NCBI RefSeq assembly: GCF_000717915.1
Contig: NZ_JOCX01000014.1
Location: 62,001-126,000, forward strand
Direction of reading: 5' to 3'
DNA length: 64,000 nucleotides
Source of the DNA: Streptomyces sp. NRRL S-244
GTDB lineage: Bacteria; Actinomycetota; Actinomycetes; Streptomycetales; Streptomycetaceae
Shown: positions 1-10,784 of the stretch, one piece after another
How positions within the stretch are numbered: the stretch's first letter is position 1
Layout: each line of letters begins with the position of its first letter
Notes under the pieces: model-generated
The model's input: the letters and a program-made list of their open reading frames with translations, nothing else
Told to the model about the DNA's origin: nothing
Databases searched by the model: none
Program-made: the position numbers and the translations under genes

Positions 1-1
1 C

Positions 2-55
2 GGTCTGACGGGCGTCACGCCGCGACCGGACCTGGAACTCCGCCTGCCCGAGTAG
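2..55 (+). CDS. C-terminal end of an upstream gene, possibly folK (partial)
   Basis: An open frame enters from the left edge and stops at TAG 53-55, giving a 17-residue tail that ends in LELRLPE. Only this tail is visible. A folate-pathway hydroxymethylpterin pyrophosphokinase (FolK) often precedes a DUF3180 gene in actinomycetes, and the next gene is DUF3180, so FolK is the likely identity. This is inferred from context, not from any domain seen here. Confidence 0.45.
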   Translation, partial: GLTGVTPRPDLELRLPE

Positions 56-122
56 TCGTTAACCTGTGGCGGAGGCCGAGGACGCCGACGAGTCTGCGGC
101 GCGGAAAGCGGGGAACGGGCAC

Positions 123-611
123 GTGAAGCAACTGAGGCCGGCGGTCCTGGCAGGGATCTTCGCCGTCGCCGGGGTGCTGTCCTGGGCGGGCGCCCGGCTG
201 TGGAACGCGTACGGGACCCTGCCGGGCGTCCCACTGGCCGCGCCCATCGTGCTGGCCGCCATCGCGGTCGTCCTGCTGGCCACGGCCCTCTCGCTCCGCG
301 CCCGCCTGAAGGCGCAGCGCGAGCGCCGGCCGGGCGCCAAGGGCGTGGAGCCGCTGATGGCGGCCCGCGCGGTCGTCTTCGGACAGGCCAGCGCCCTCGT
401 CGCGGCCCTCGTGGCGGGCATGTACGGCGGCGTGGGCGTCTTCCTGCTGATGGACTCCCTCGACGTCCCCGCCCGCCGCGACCAGACCTGGTACGCCGGC
501 TTCGCGGTCCTGGCGGGCGCGGCCGTCATCGCCGCCGCCCTCTTCCTGGAGCACGTCCTCAAACTCCCGGAAGAAGACGACACCACCCCCCACGCCCCCT
601 CCCGCGCCTGA
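123..611 (+). CDS. DUF3180 family membrane protein
   Basis: A 162-residue protein with four predicted membrane segments (about residues 5-22, 38-58, 82-109 and 123-143) and a basic loop at residues 59-72. Function is unknown; the family sits beside folate biosynthesis genes in actinomycetes. I prefer GTG 123, which follows a purine-rich stretch (GGAAAGCGGGGA), over the in-frame GTG at 66, which has no Shine-Dalgarno. It directly follows the probable folK end, so it is probably co-transcribed with it. It converges on folE with a hairpin between them. Confidence 0.75.
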   Translation: MKQLRPAVLAGIFAVAGVLSWAGARLWNAYGTLPGVPLAAPIVLAAIAVVLLATALSLRARLKAQRERRPGAKGVEPLMAARAVVFGQASALVAALVAGMYGGVGVFLLMDSLDVPARRDQTWYAGFAVLAGAAVIAAALFLEHVLKLPEEDDTTPHAPSRA

Positions 612-654
612 ACAGCCCGGCGGGGGCCTGGGCGGGCCCGGTCGTGCCCGGTCC

Positions 655-678
655 GGGCCGTCCTGGGCTGGACGGCCC
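655..678. terminator. Bidirectional hairpin terminator between DUF3180 and folE
   Basis: A perfect 9-bp inverted repeat, GGGCCGTCC at 655-663 and GGACGGCCC at 670-678, with a 6-nt loop. It lies in the 69-bp gap between two convergent genes. No U-tract is visible, as is common for Streptomyces terminators. Confidence 0.65.
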
Positions 679-680
679 GA

Positions 681-1289
681 TCAGCGCGCCATGATCAGGC
701 TCATGGCCTCGTTACGGGTCGCGGGGTCGCGGAGCTGGCCGCGGACCGCCGAGGTGATCGTCTTCGCTCCGGGCTTGCGGACCCCGCGCATGGTCATGCA
801 CATGTGCTCGCACTCGATGACCACGATGACCCCGCGCGGCTCCAGGATCTCCATCAGGGAGTCCGCTATCTGCGTGGTCAGCCGCTCCTGCACCTGCGGG
901 CGGCGGGCGAACACGTCCACGAGGCGGGCCAGCTTCGACAGCCCGGTGATCTTGCCGTCGATGGACGGGATGTAGCCGACGTGCGCCACGCCGTGGAACG
1001 GCACCAGATGGTGCTCACAGTTCGACATGACCTCGATGTCCTTGACCAGGACCATCTCGTCGTGGCCCAGGTCGAAGGTGGTCGTCAGGACCTCTTCGGG
1101 CTTCTGGTAGAGGCCGGCGAATATCTCCTTGTACGCACGGGCCACGCGGGCCGGGGTCTCCAGGAGGCCTTCGCGGTCCGGGTCCTCGCCGACCGCGATC
1201 AGGAGTTCGCGGACCGCCGCCTGGGCGCGCTTCTCGTCGAACTCGCCGATCGTGCCCTCGTCACCGGTCAGGGTCACTGGGTCGGTCAT
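681..1289 (-). CDS. folE: GTP cyclohydrolase I
   Basis: Converts GTP to dihydroneopterin triphosphate, the first step of folate and pterin synthesis, in the cytoplasm. The 202-residue length is normal for the family. The zinc and active-site motifs are intact: [10 protein letters not shown] at 91-100 and [12 protein letters not shown] at 159-170, with probable zinc ligands Cys91, His94 and Cys164. ATG at 1289 is preceded by GAGGA about 5 nt upstream. It follows ftsH on the same strand but is separated from it by a strong terminator, so it probably has its own promoter in the gap or depends on readthrough. Confidence 0.97.
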   Translation of the reverse strand: MTDPVTLTGDEGTIGEFDEKRAQAAVRELLIAVGEDPDREGLLETPARVARAYKEIFAGLYQKPEEVLTTTFDLGHDEMVLVKDIEVMSNCEHHLVPFHGVAHVGYIPSIDGKITGLSKLARLVDVFARRPQVQERLTTQIADSLMEILEPRGVIVVIECEHMCMTMRGVRKPGAKTITSAVRGQLRDPATRNEAMSLIMAR

Positions 1290-1337
1290 CTCTTCCTCGT
1301 TCCTCTGTGCACTGGCGCCTCACGGGCACACAAAAGT

Positions 1338-1373
1338 GCCGCGCCCCCCAGGCTAGAACCTGGGGGGCGCGGC
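1338..1373 (-). terminator. Strong intrinsic terminator after ftsH
   Basis: A perfect 15-bp stem (1338-1352 with 1359-1373) and 6-nt loop CTAGAA lie 28 bp downstream of the ftsH stop. On the minus strand the stem is followed by ACTTTTG, a short U-tract. It separates ftsH transcription from folE. Confidence 0.85.
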
Positions 1374-1401
1374 ATCCATTCCGGGACGGTCCGGCCGAGG
1401 G

Positions 1402-3423
<2,022 letters not shown>

Positions 3424-3428
3424 CCATA

Positions 3429-3456
3429 CGGGGCGCCAGGCGCCCCGTCCCTCCTG
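3429..3456 (-). promoter_or_regulatory. Shine-Dalgarno plus intervening hairpin in the ftsH leader
   Basis: On the minus strand the leader reads AGGAGG, then a near-perfect palindrome (CGGGGCGCC-T-GGCGCCCCG, covering 3429-3447), then TATGG and the ATG. Without folding, the Shine-Dalgarno is too far from the start. Folding a 7-bp stem with a 5-nt loop would bring it within about 8 nt. The palindrome could instead be a protein operator. Confidence 0.5.
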
Positions 3457-3630
3457 CCCGTAGGTAAATGCTGCTGTGAGTAAAGACTGTTCTTCGGAAT
3501 GTACCCCTGTATTGTCACCCGCGGCCTCGTGGGACGGCTGACAGAACTGCTTTCCCCTGCTCCAACGGCAGGAATCGTTCCAGGGTTCCCCTGAGCGGGC
3601 CCCGTCCGGGGCCCGGTCCCGTCCGGGGCG

Positions 3631-4191
3631 TCAGCCGCCGTAGACGTGCGGGGCGAGGGTGCCGACGAACGGCAGGTTGCGGTACTTCTCCGCGTAGTCG
3701 AGGCCGTAGCCGACGACGAACTCGTTCGGGATGTCGAAGCCGACCCACTTCACGTCGATCGCGACCTTCGCGGCGTCGGGCTTGCGCAGCAGCGTGACGA
3801 CCTCCAGCGAGGCCGGCTGGCGCGAGCCGAGGTTCGACAGCAGCCAGGACAGGGTCAGGCCCGAGTCGATGATGTCCTCGACGATCAGGACGTGCTTGTC
3901 CTTGATGTCGGTGTCCAGGTCCTTGAGGATCCGGACCACACCCGAGGACTGGGTCCCGGCGCCGTACGAGGACACCGCCATCCAGTCCATGGTGAGCGGG
4001 GTGGACAAGGCACGCGCCAGGTCCGCCATCACCATCACCGCGCCCTTGAGGACGCCGACGATGAGCAGGTCCTTGCCCGCGTACTCCGCGTCGATCTTCG
4101 CGGCCAGCTCGGCCAGCTTCGCGTCGATCTCTTCCTTGGTGATGAGCACCGACTGGAGGTCGCTGCCCATGTCCTTCTCGTCCACCCGCAT
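3631..4191 (-). CDS. hpt: Hypoxanthine phosphoribosyltransferase
   Basis: Purine salvage enzyme transferring the phosphoribosyl group of PRPP to hypoxanthine or guanine. The 186-residue protein has the PRTase PRPP loop [13 protein letters not shown] at 101-113 and the [11 protein letters not shown] catalytic flexible loop near 74-84. I chose ATG 4191 (MRVDEKDMG) to match the usual family length. ATG 4170 has a better Shine-Dalgarno (GAGAAGGA) and is an alternative. It is 65 bp downstream of tilS on the same strand, a gene pair also seen in other bacteria near ftsH. Confidence 0.95.
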   Translation of the reverse strand: MRVDEKDMGSDLQSVLITKEEIDAKLAELAAKIDAEYAGKDLLIVGVLKGAVMVMADLARALSTPLTMDWMAVSSYGAGTQSSGVVRILKDLDTDIKDKHVLIVEDIIDSGLTLSWLLSNLGSRQPASLEVVTLLRKPDAAKVAIDVKWVGFDIPNEFVVGYGLDYAEKYRNLPFVGTLAPHVYGG

Positions 4192-4256
4192 CACTTTCGT
4201 TTGCGGCCGGGGCTCCGGGGGTGCCCCCGGAGGACTCAGCCGTGTTTCAGCACCAA

Positions 4257-5327
4257 TCAGCCCTGCCGGATGACAAGTCTGCCACCCTGCCGCTGGGCCT
4301 CGACCCGGCCGGGCAGGTTGATGGCGCCCTGGCCGCGCCATCCGGTGATGAGCCGGTCCACTTCCTCGATGTGGCGGGCGAAGAGGGAGCCCGCGGGGGA
4401 ACCGGCCGCGACCACGGCCCTGCGCAGCACGCGGCGGCGGACGGCCGGGGGCAGGGCGTACAGCTTGGCGCACTCCAGCCGGCCGTCCTCGTCCCGTACG
4501 CCGGCCTCGGCATCGGCGGCCCAGGAGTCCAGTGCGTCGGCGTCGTCGCGGGACAGCTGGGCGGTGCGGGCCAGCGCCTCGACCACTCCCTTGCCCAGCG
4601 CCTTCTCGAGGGCGGGCAGTCCCTCGTGGCGGAGCCGGGAGCGGGTGTAGGCGGGGTCGATGTTGTGCGGGTCGTCCCAGACCGGCAGGGACTGGACCAT
4701 GCAGGCCTTGCGGGCGGTCTGCCGGTCGATCTGGAGGAAGGGGCGGCGGTAGCGGTGGCTGCGGCCCGGGCCGCCGGGACCCCCCGAGACCTCCGGCATG
4801 CCGGACAGCGAGCGGATGCCGGAGCCGCGGGCGAGGCCCAGCAGGACGGTTTCGGCTTGATCGTCCCGGGTGTGGCCGAGCAGCACGGCGGCGGCGCCCA
4901 GGCGGTCCGCGGCCTCGTCCAGGGCGGCGTAGCGGGCGTCGCGGGCGGCGGCCTCGGGTCCGCCGTCACGGCCGACGCGCACGGAGACGGACTCCACCGG
5001 GTCGAGGCGGAGCGCGGTCATGCGGGTGACGACCTCGGCGGCGCGCAGGTCGGAGCCGGCCTGGAGGCCGTGGTCGACGGTGATGCCGCCGGCCCGGATG
5101 CCCAGCTTGGGCGCCTCGAAGGCCAGGGCGGAGGCGAGGGCCATGGAGTCGGCGCCGCCGGAGCAGGCGACGAGTACGAGTGGCAAGGTGCCGGCCGTCG
5201 CGGCGGGGGTCCCCCCGGACGGGATCGGGGAGTGGCCGGCGGGACGGTCGGTGAGGTCGGTGAGGACGTCGTGGAGTACGCGGCGGACCGCCAGGCGTAT
5301 CGCCGCGACCGCAGGATGGGGACCCAT
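4257..5327 (-). CDS. tilS: tRNA(Ile)-lysidine synthase
   Basis: Modifies C34 of tRNA-Ile(CAU) with lysine so that it reads AUA. The PP-loop ATPase motif SGGADS is at residues 56-61 of a 356-residue protein, followed by the N-type ATP-PPase domain and a C-terminal TilS substrate-binding region. The ATG at 5327 ([10 protein letters not shown]) is the first methionine near the domain start. The open frame extends 228 nt further upstream, but that part is low-complexity and contains a tandem repeat, so it is probably promoter. It heads the tilS-hpt pair. Confidence 0.93.
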   Translation of the reverse strand: MGPHPAVAAIRLAVRRVLHDVLTDLTDRPAGHSPIPSGGTPAATAGTLPLVLVACSGGADSMALASALAFEAPKLGIRAGGITVDHGLQAGSDLRAAEVVTRMTALRLDPVESVSVRVGRDGGPEAAARDARYAALDEAADRLGAAAVLLGHTRDDQAETVLLGLARGSGIRSLSGMPEVSGGPGGPGRSHRYRRPFLQIDRQTARKACMVQSLPVWDDPHNIDPAYTRSRLRHEGLPALEKALGKGVVEALARTAQLSRDDADALDSWAADAEAGVRDEDGRLECAKLYALPPAVRRRVLRRAVVAAGSPAGSLFARHIEEVDRLITGWRGQGAINLPGRVEAQRQGGRLVIRQG

Positions 5328-5628
5328 GTCCGGTGCCCTTCGGTGGAGTTCGGATGCCTCGAAGGCTGGGGGTGTGGTGCTGGAACGGCTGCTGTTCGGT
5401 GCTGTTCGGTGCTGTTCGACGCTGCCCGGTGCCCCGGCTCCCGTGAGGAGCCCCCCGCTGGGAGCCCCCGCGAGACGAGGGTTGTCACTCAGAGTGCGTC
5501 GATGGTGACAGAACCGAGCCGTTCCCTGAGCATCGCACGCCCTTCCACGCCTCACGGTCCCTCGGACGGGTGACGCTGCTTCCCCCAGTGAGACATGTTT
5601 ACGCCCCCTGAGTCACTCCCCTTTGCTT
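5328..5628. other. Intergenic region upstream of tilS
   Basis: About 300 bp between the zincin stop and the tilS start, both on the minus strand. It holds a 10-bp tandem repeat (5391-5430) and a small hairpin, GGCTCC at 5436-5441 with GGAGCC at 5447-5452, which may terminate the zincin transcript. No gene is evident. The tilS promoter should lie here. Confidence 0.5.
5391..5430. repeat. 10-bp tandem repeat upstream of tilS
   Basis: GCTGTTCGGT is repeated head to tail: two perfect copies (5391-5400, 5401-5410), then GCTGTTCGAC and GCTGCCCGGT. On the coding strand of tilS it reads as repeated GAACAGCACC. Confidence 0.85.
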
Positions 5629-6756
5629 CTATTCGCCCTTGCGGTGCACCCGCGCGACCCAGTCCGCGGGCTTGGCGATCTCCGCCTTCGTCGGCAGTGT
5701 GTTCGGCGAGGTCCAGACCCGGTTGAAGCCGTCCATGCCGACCTGGCCGACGACGGCGCGTACGAAGCGCTCCCCGTCGCGGTACTGGCGCAGCTTGGCG
5801 TCGAGCCCCAGCAGCTTGCGCAGCGCGGCGTCGAGGCGCCCGGCTCCGCTGGCCCGGCGCTGCTGGAACTTCTCGCGGATCTCGGCGACCGAGGGCACCA
5901 CGGCGGGGCCGACGCCGTCCATGACGTAGTCGGCGTGGCCCTCCAGCAGGGACATGACGGCGGTCAGGCGGGCGAGCACCTCGCGCTGCTCGGGGGTCTG
6001 GACGAGCTCGACCAGGGAGCGGCCCTCGTCGCCCTGCTCGGAGTCGGGGCGGGCGCCGGCGAAGGACTGGGCGGCCTCGCGCAGCCGCTCCAGGACGGTC
6101 GCCGGGTCCACCTCGGTGGCGCCGAGGAACGTCTGGATCTCGCCCTCCAGGTGGTCGCGGAGCCAGGGGACGGCCGTGAACTGCGTACGGTGCGTCTCCT
6201 CGTGCAGGCAGACCCACAGCCGGAAGTCGTGCGGGCGCACGTCCAGCTCGCGCTCGACGTGGACGATGTTGGGGGCGACGAGCAGCAGCCGGCCGCCGCC
6301 CGCGGCCGAGCCGGGCAGGTCGCGCCCGGCCGGGGCGAAGGTCTCGTACTGGCCGAGCACGCGGGAGGCCAGGAAGCTGAGCAGCATGCCCAGCTCGACG
6401 CCGGTGACCTTGCCGCCGACCGCGCCGAGGACGGCGCCGCCGGGGGCTCCGGCGCGGCGGTCCTGCATCTTGCCGAGCAGCGGGGCGAGGAGCTCGCGGA
6501 AGCCGGCCACGTTGGCCTTGACCCAGCCGGCCCGGTCGACGACGAGGACGGGGGTGTCGGGGACGGCGGCCCCCTCGGGGATCATCCGGGTGAACTCGCG
6601 GACGTGGCGTTCGGAGGTCTTCGCATGCCCGCGCAGCTCCGCCACCACGGCGCGGGCCTCGTCGCGGCTGACCTCGGGACCCGGCCGCACCAGCCGGGTC
6701 GCGGTCGCCACCGCGAGATTCCAGTCGACCATCTCGGCACCACCGATGCTCGTCAT
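5629..6756 (-). CDS. Zinc-dependent metallohydrolase (DUF2342 / F420-biosynthesis-associated family)
   Basis: A 375-residue zincin with HEETH at 185-189 and a second conserved motif EGHAD at 272-276 that probably supplies the third ligand. No signal peptide or membrane segment is seen, so it should be cytoplasmic. The family is annotated in actinobacteria as zinc-dependent metalloprotease or 'coenzyme F420 biosynthesis associated'. No substrate is established to my knowledge. It lies between dacB and tilS on the same strand, and its start is 59 bp from the dacB stop. Confidence 0.85.
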   Translation of the reverse strand: MTSIGGAEMVDWNLAVATATRLVRPGPEVSRDEARAVVAELRGHAKTSERHVREFTRMIPEGAAVPDTPVLVVDRAGWVKANVAGFRELLAPLLGKMQDRRAGAPGGAVLGAVGGKVTGVELGMLLSFLASRVLGQYETFAPAGRDLPGSAAGGGRLLLVAPNIVHVERELDVRPHDFRLWVCLHEETHRTQFTAVPWLRDHLEGEIQTFLGATEVDPATVLERLREAAQSFAGARPDSEQGDEGRSLVELVQTPEQREVLARLTAVMSLLEGHADYVMDGVGPAVVPSVAEIREKFQQRRASGAGRLDAALRKLLGLDAKLRQYRDGERFVRAVVGQVGMDGFNRVWTSPNTLPTKAEIAKPADWVARVHRKGE

Positions 6757-6815
6757 GCGTCAACGGTACGTGGACCGGCGCCGCGGCGGAGCCCCTCGGA
6801 TGCGCTGCGCATGCG

Positions 6816-8264
6816 CTACGAAGTGCGGGCGACGGCGGCGGCGAGCTTGTCGAGGCCCTTCTCGGCGGCCCCGGCGTCGGGGGTGTTCGCGGTCAGGAAC
6901 GCGAAGGCCAGCAGTCGCCCGGAGGAGTCGACGACGGTCCCGGCGAGGGAGTTCACGCCGCTCAGGGTGCCCGTCTTGGCCCGGACCAGGCCGGCCGCCG
7001 GGGAGCTGCCGGCGTTGCGGCTGCGCAGGGTCCCGGTGAATCCGGCGACGGGCAGTCCGGTGAGCACGGGCCGCAGCTCCGGCCGCTGCGGGTCGGCGGC
7101 CTTGGCCAGGAGTCCGGTGAGCAGCCCGGTGCTGATCTTGTCGGCACGGCCCAGGCCGCTGCCGTCGGCGAAGCGGGAGCCGGCCAGGTCCACGCCGAGG
7201 GCGGCGAGCCGGTCGGTGACGGCCTTCTCGGCGCCCTCGAAGCTGGCGGGCTGTCCGGAGGCGAGGGCGGTCTGGCGGGCGAGGACCTCGGCGATGTCGT
7301 TGTCGCTGTTGGTCAGCATCCGCTCGACGAGCCCGGCGAGCGGGGTGGAGAGGGTGGTGGCGAGCGGCTGGGCCCCGGCGGGCGCCTTGGCCCTGGCGGG
7401 GGCGGCGGTGACCTTGATGCCGCGGTCCCCCAGCAGGGCCGCGAAGGAGCGCGCGGTCTCCTTGGCGGGGTCCTCGACCCGGTCGACGGGACCGGAGGTG
7501 GAGTCGTCGACGCGGCCCTCGTCGGCCGCCAGGGCGGTGACCGGCGCGATGTTGGGGTTCTCGCCGATGGGGTGGCGGGCGGGGCCGGTGAAGAGGGTGT
7601 CGTCGTAGCCGAGGCGCACGGAGTCGGTGCCGGCGGCCTTGAGGGCCTGGGCGGTGTCGGCGGCGAGGGCGACGAGGCTGCCGCCGGACCCGGCGGGGCT
7701 CTTCTTCTTCGCGGTGAGGGAGGGGTCTCCGCCGCCGACCAGGACGATCTCCCCGGGGCCGGCCCCGGGGGCCACGGTGGTCCGGATCCGGTGCTCGGGG
7801 CCGAGCGCGGTGAGCGCCGCCACCGCGGTGGCGATCTTGGTGGTGGAGGCGGGGGTCATGGCCTCGCGCGCCCCGGACTCGAAGAGCACCCGGCCGGTGG
7901 CGGTGTCGATGACCGAGGCCGTACGGAGGCTCCCGAGCGCGGGGTCGGCCAGCAGCGGCCGCAGCGCCTCGGCGAGCCGCCCGGAATCCGCGGCCGCGAC
8001 CCCGCTGCCCGCCGTGCGCGCGCTGCCCGGGCCGATCCCGGGGAGCACCCCGGGGGCGCTGGGCGCGGCCTGCGGCAGCAGCCCGGCGCCGCGGTCACCG
8101 CCGTGATCTGCGCCACCCGTAAGGCCCCGGGAGGCGGCCCTGTCCCGCTCGGCCTTACGCTGGCCGGAGTCCCAAGGACCGGCGGCGGCCACCGCGGCCA
8201 CCGACAGGGCGAGGCCGGCGACGGCCGATACGGCGATGAGCTGCCACGTCTTGACCAATGGCAC
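6816..8264 (-). CDS. dacB: D-alanyl-D-alanine carboxypeptidase, PBP4/DacB type (peptidase S13)
   Basis: Trims or cross-cleaves peptidoglycan stem peptides outside the membrane. With GTG 8264 as start the protein is 482 residues: an N-terminal membrane segment or uncleaved signal (about 7-29), a low-complexity linker to ~90, then the S13 domain. The three penicillin-binding motifs are present: STTK at 140-143, SDN at 320-322 and KTG at 430-432. A GTG at 8309 extends the frame by 15 residues but has no Shine-Dalgarno; 8264 follows AGGGG. It is divergent from ppa. Confidence 0.93.
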   Translation of the reverse strand: MPLVKTWQLIAVSAVAGLALSVAAVAAAGPWDSGQRKAERDRAASRGLTGGADHGGDRGAGLLPQAAPSAPGVLPGIGPGSARTAGSGVAAADSGRLAEALRPLLADPALGSLRTASVIDTATGRVLFESGAREAMTPASTTKIATAVAALTALGPEHRIRTTVAPGAGPGEIVLVGGGDPSLTAKKKSPAGSGGSLVALAADTAQALKAAGTDSVRLGYDDTLFTGPARHPIGENPNIAPVTALAADEGRVDDSTSGPVDRVEDPAKETARSFAALLGDRGIKVTAAPARAKAPAGAQPLATTLSTPLAGLVERMLTNSDNDIAEVLARQTALASGQPASFEGAEKAVTDRLAALGVDLAGSRFADGSGLGRADKISTGLLTGLLAKAADPQRPELRPVLTGLPVAGFTGTLRSRNAGSSPAAGLVRAKTGTLSGVNSLAGTVVDSSGRLLAFAFLTANTPDAGAAEKGLDKLAAAVARTS

Positions 8265-8398
8265 CTCGGACCAGCCCCTTTCGCGATCACACATGTGCGT
8301 GAGGGACACTTAACCACTGCGTCTTGCCGCGAGCATGGCACCCCACCCGGCAGGGCTGGGCCGGACGCCCTATCAGTCAACGCATGGAGGAGCAGGAC

Positions 8399-8893
8399 GT
8401 GGAGTTCGACGTCACCATCGAGATCCCCAAGGGTTCGCGGAACAAGTACGAGGTGGACCACGAGACCGGCCGGATCCGTCTGGACCGTCGCCTCTTCACC
8501 TCCACCAGCTACCCGGCGGACTACGGCTTCGTCGAGAACACCCTCGGCGAGGACGGCGACCCGCTGGACGCGCTGGTCATCCTGGACGAGCCGACCTTCC
8601 CGGGCTGCCTGATCAAGTGCCGCGCGATCGGCATGTTCAACATGACCGACGAGGCGGGCGGCGACGCCAAGCTGCTCTGCGTGCCGGCCTCGGACCCGCG
8701 CGTGGAGCACCTGCGCGACATCCACCACGTGTCGGAGTTCGACCGCCTCGAGATCCAGCACTTCTTCGAGGTCTACAAGGACCTGGAGCCGGGCAAGTCG
8801 GTCGAGGGCGCGAACTGGGTCGGCCGCGCCGAGGCCGAGGCCGAGATCGAGGCCTCCTTCAAGCGCCTCGAGGCCCAGGGCGGCCACCACTGA
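8399..8893 (+). CDS. ppa: Inorganic pyrophosphatase (family I)
   Basis: Hydrolyses pyrophosphate to drive biosynthetic reactions; soluble and Mg-dependent. The 164-residue length matches actinobacterial family I enzymes. The metal-binding signature DGDPLDALV and the active-site acidic residues are intact. GTG 8399 is chosen because GGAGGAGCAGGAC directly precedes it and it gives the conserved N-terminus [17 protein letters not shown]. The in-frame ATG 15 nt upstream overlaps that Shine-Dalgarno. Confidence 0.97.
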   Translation: MEFDVTIEIPKGSRNKYEVDHETGRIRLDRRLFTSTSYPADYGFVENTLGEDGDPLDALVILDEPTFPGCLIKCRAIGMFNMTDEAGGDAKLLCVPASDPRVEHLRDIHHVSEFDRLEIQHFFEVYKDLEPGKSVEGANWVGRAEAEAEIEASFKRLEAQGGHH

Positions 8894-8917
8894 GTCCGCT
8901 CAGCCCCTGAATGACAA

Positions 8918-8958
8918 GAACGGGCGGTACCCCTTCACCGAGGGGGTGCCGCCCGTTC
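8918..8958 (+). terminator. Terminator after ppa
   Basis: A long inverted repeat with GAACGGGCGG on the left arm and CCGCCCGTTC on the right, extended by five G-C/A-T pairs after a G-U pair. It starts 25 bp downstream of the ppa stop and precedes the next plus-strand gene. Confidence 0.75.
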
Positions 8959-9030
8959 GTCGTCCGGTTTCGCCGAGGACGAAACGGTTCCGCATACTGA
9001 TACCCGGGCTGGTCGGGGACTGGAGGACGT

Positions 9031-10686
9031 GTGGCGGAGGGCGAGGGATCCGGGGGCACGGAGGACCGGAAGCCGAAATCCGACGAGGCGCGCAGCGCCT
9101 TCGCTCCGCCCGCCGGAATCGAGCCGGAACCGGTCGACGAGGACCAGCCGACCTCGGAGTTCGCCGTGCCGCAGGGGGTTCCCGAACCGGCCGCCGAGCC
9201 CGAGCCCGAAGGCTCCGCTTTCGCGCCCCCGGCCACGTACAGCGCCCAGCACTCCCCGCCCGCCTACACCCCCGGCGCCGGGTTCCCCGTCTCCCTGATG
9301 AAGGAATCCCCCTGGCAGGACCGCATGCGCACCATGCTGCGCATGCCGGTCGACGTACGGCCCGTCCCGGAGGCCGTGCAGAAGCACGCCGAGGCCGGGC
9401 CCGCCGTGGGCCGCGTACTCGACCTCACCCTGCGCATCGGCGAGCTGCTGCTGGCGGGCGGCGAGGGGGCCGAGGACGTGGAGGCCGCGATGTTCGCGGT
9501 GGCCCGCTCGTACGGGCTGGACCGCTGCGAGCCCACGGTCACCTTCACCCTGCTGTCGATCACCCACCAGCCCTCGCTCGTGGACGACCCCGTCTCGGCG
9601 AGCCGGACCGTACGCCGCCGCGGCACCGACTACACCCGGCTGGCCGCCGTCTACCAGCTGGTGGACGACATCAGCGCGCACGAGTTCGAGCTCACGCTGG
9701 AGGAGGCGTACCGGCGCCTCGCCGAGATCCGCCGCAACCGGCACCCGTACCCCTCCTGGGTCCTGACGGGCGCCGCCGGGCTGCTCGCCGGGGCGGCCTC
9801 CACCCTGGTCGGCGGCGGCGTGCTCGTCTTCTTCGCCGCCGCGATCGGGGCGATGCTCGGAGACCGGCTGGCCTGGCTGTGCGCCGGGCGCGGGCTGCCC
9901 GAGTTCTACCAGTTCGTGGTCGCCGCGATGCCGCCCGCCGCCATGGGCGTGGCGCTGAAGCTGGCCGAGATCGACGTACGCGCTTCCGCGGTGATCACCG
10001 GCGGGCTGTTCGCGCTGCTGCCCGGGCGGGCCCTGGTCGCGGCCGTGCAGGACGGCCTGACCGGCTTCTACATCACCGCCTCCGCCCGGCTGCTGGAGGT
10101 CATGTACCTCTTCATCGGCATCATCATGGGCGTGCTGGTCGTGCTGTACCTCGGGCTCCAGCTGGGTCCCTCGCCGAAGCCGGAGGAGGTCCTCCAGATC
10201 ACCCAGCGGCCGCTGATCCAGATCGCGGCCTCGATGGTGCTGGTGTTCACGTTCGCGATCCTGCTCCAGCAGGAACGCTCCACCGTGTGGATCGTGACGC
10301 TGAACGGCGGGGTCGCCTGGGTGACCTTCGGGGCCCTGCACTACGCGGGCGGCATCCCGCCCGTGCCCTCCACGGCCATCGCCGCCGGGCTGGTCGGCCT
10401 CTTCGGCCAGCTCTTCTCGCGTTACCGATTCGCCTCGGCCCTGCCGTACACGACGGCGGCCATCGGCCCGCTGCTGCCGGGCTCGGCGACGTACTACGGG
10501 CTGCTGCTGATCGCCGAGAACCGGCTGAACGAGGGCCTCGGCTCGCTGGTGAACGCCGCCGCCATCGCGCTGGCCATCGCGATCGGGGTCAACCTGGGGT
10601 CGGAGACCTCGCGGCTGTTCATGCGGATCCCGGGGGCCGCGAGCGCCGCCAAGCGGCGCGCGGCGAAGCGGACCCGCGGGTTCTGA
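9031..10686 (+). CDS. Threonine/serine exporter family protein (ThrE-like)
   Basis: A 551-residue membrane protein. The first ~95 residues are acidic, Pro-rich and probably disordered. A ThrE N-terminal domain (DUF1212-like, from about 125) carries a conserved soluble region followed by membrane helices from ~245. The second ThrE domain (about 385-530) contributes more helices. Corynebacterial ThrE exports threonine and serine; the substrate here is inferred from that family. GTG 9031 has GGAGG 4-8 nt upstream. The C-terminus is basic. Convergent with the DedA gene. Confidence 0.85.
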   Translation: MAEGEGSGGTEDRKPKSDEARSAFAPPAGIEPEPVDEDQPTSEFAVPQGVPEPAAEPEPEGSAFAPPATYSAQHSPPAYTPGAGFPVSLMKESPWQDRMRTMLRMPVDVRPVPEAVQKHAEAGPAVGRVLDLTLRIGELLLAGGEGAEDVEAAMFAVARSYGLDRCEPTVTFTLLSITHQPSLVDDPVSASRTVRRRGTDYTRLAAVYQLVDDISAHEFELTLEEAYRRLAEIRRNRHPYPSWVLTGAAGLLAGAASTLVGGGVLVFFAAAIGAMLGDRLAWLCAGRGLPEFYQFVVAAMPPAAMGVALKLAEIDVRASAVITGGLFALLPGRALVAAVQDGLTGFYITASARLLEVMYLFIGIIMGVLVVLYLGLQLGPSPKPEEVLQITQRPLIQIAASMVLVFTFAILLQQERSTVWIVTLNGGVAWVTFGALHYAGGIPPVPSTAIAAGLVGLFGQLFSRYRFASALPYTTAAIGPLLPGSATYYGLLLIAENRLNEGLGSLVNAAAIALAIAIGVNLGSETSRLFMRIPGAASAAKRRAAKRTRGF

Positions 10687-10712
10687 GGGCCCCGCGCGCG
10701 CCTGCCGGTACG

Positions 10713-10754
10713 CGTACGCCCCGGAGGCCTGGCAACGGCTCTCCGGGGCGTACG
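10713..10754. terminator. Bidirectional terminator between thrE-like and dedA-like genes
   Basis: A perfect 14-bp inverted repeat (10713-10726 with 10741-10754) and a 14-nt loop, in the 98-bp gap between convergent genes. Confidence 0.75.
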
Positions 10755-10784
10755 TACGGCTGTGGACCGGCCGGGCCGGCGGTA

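Noticed and set aside
4191..4473. N-terminal extension of hpt
   Set aside because: The extra 94 residues are Pro/Arg-rich and overlap tilS; the family does not have them.
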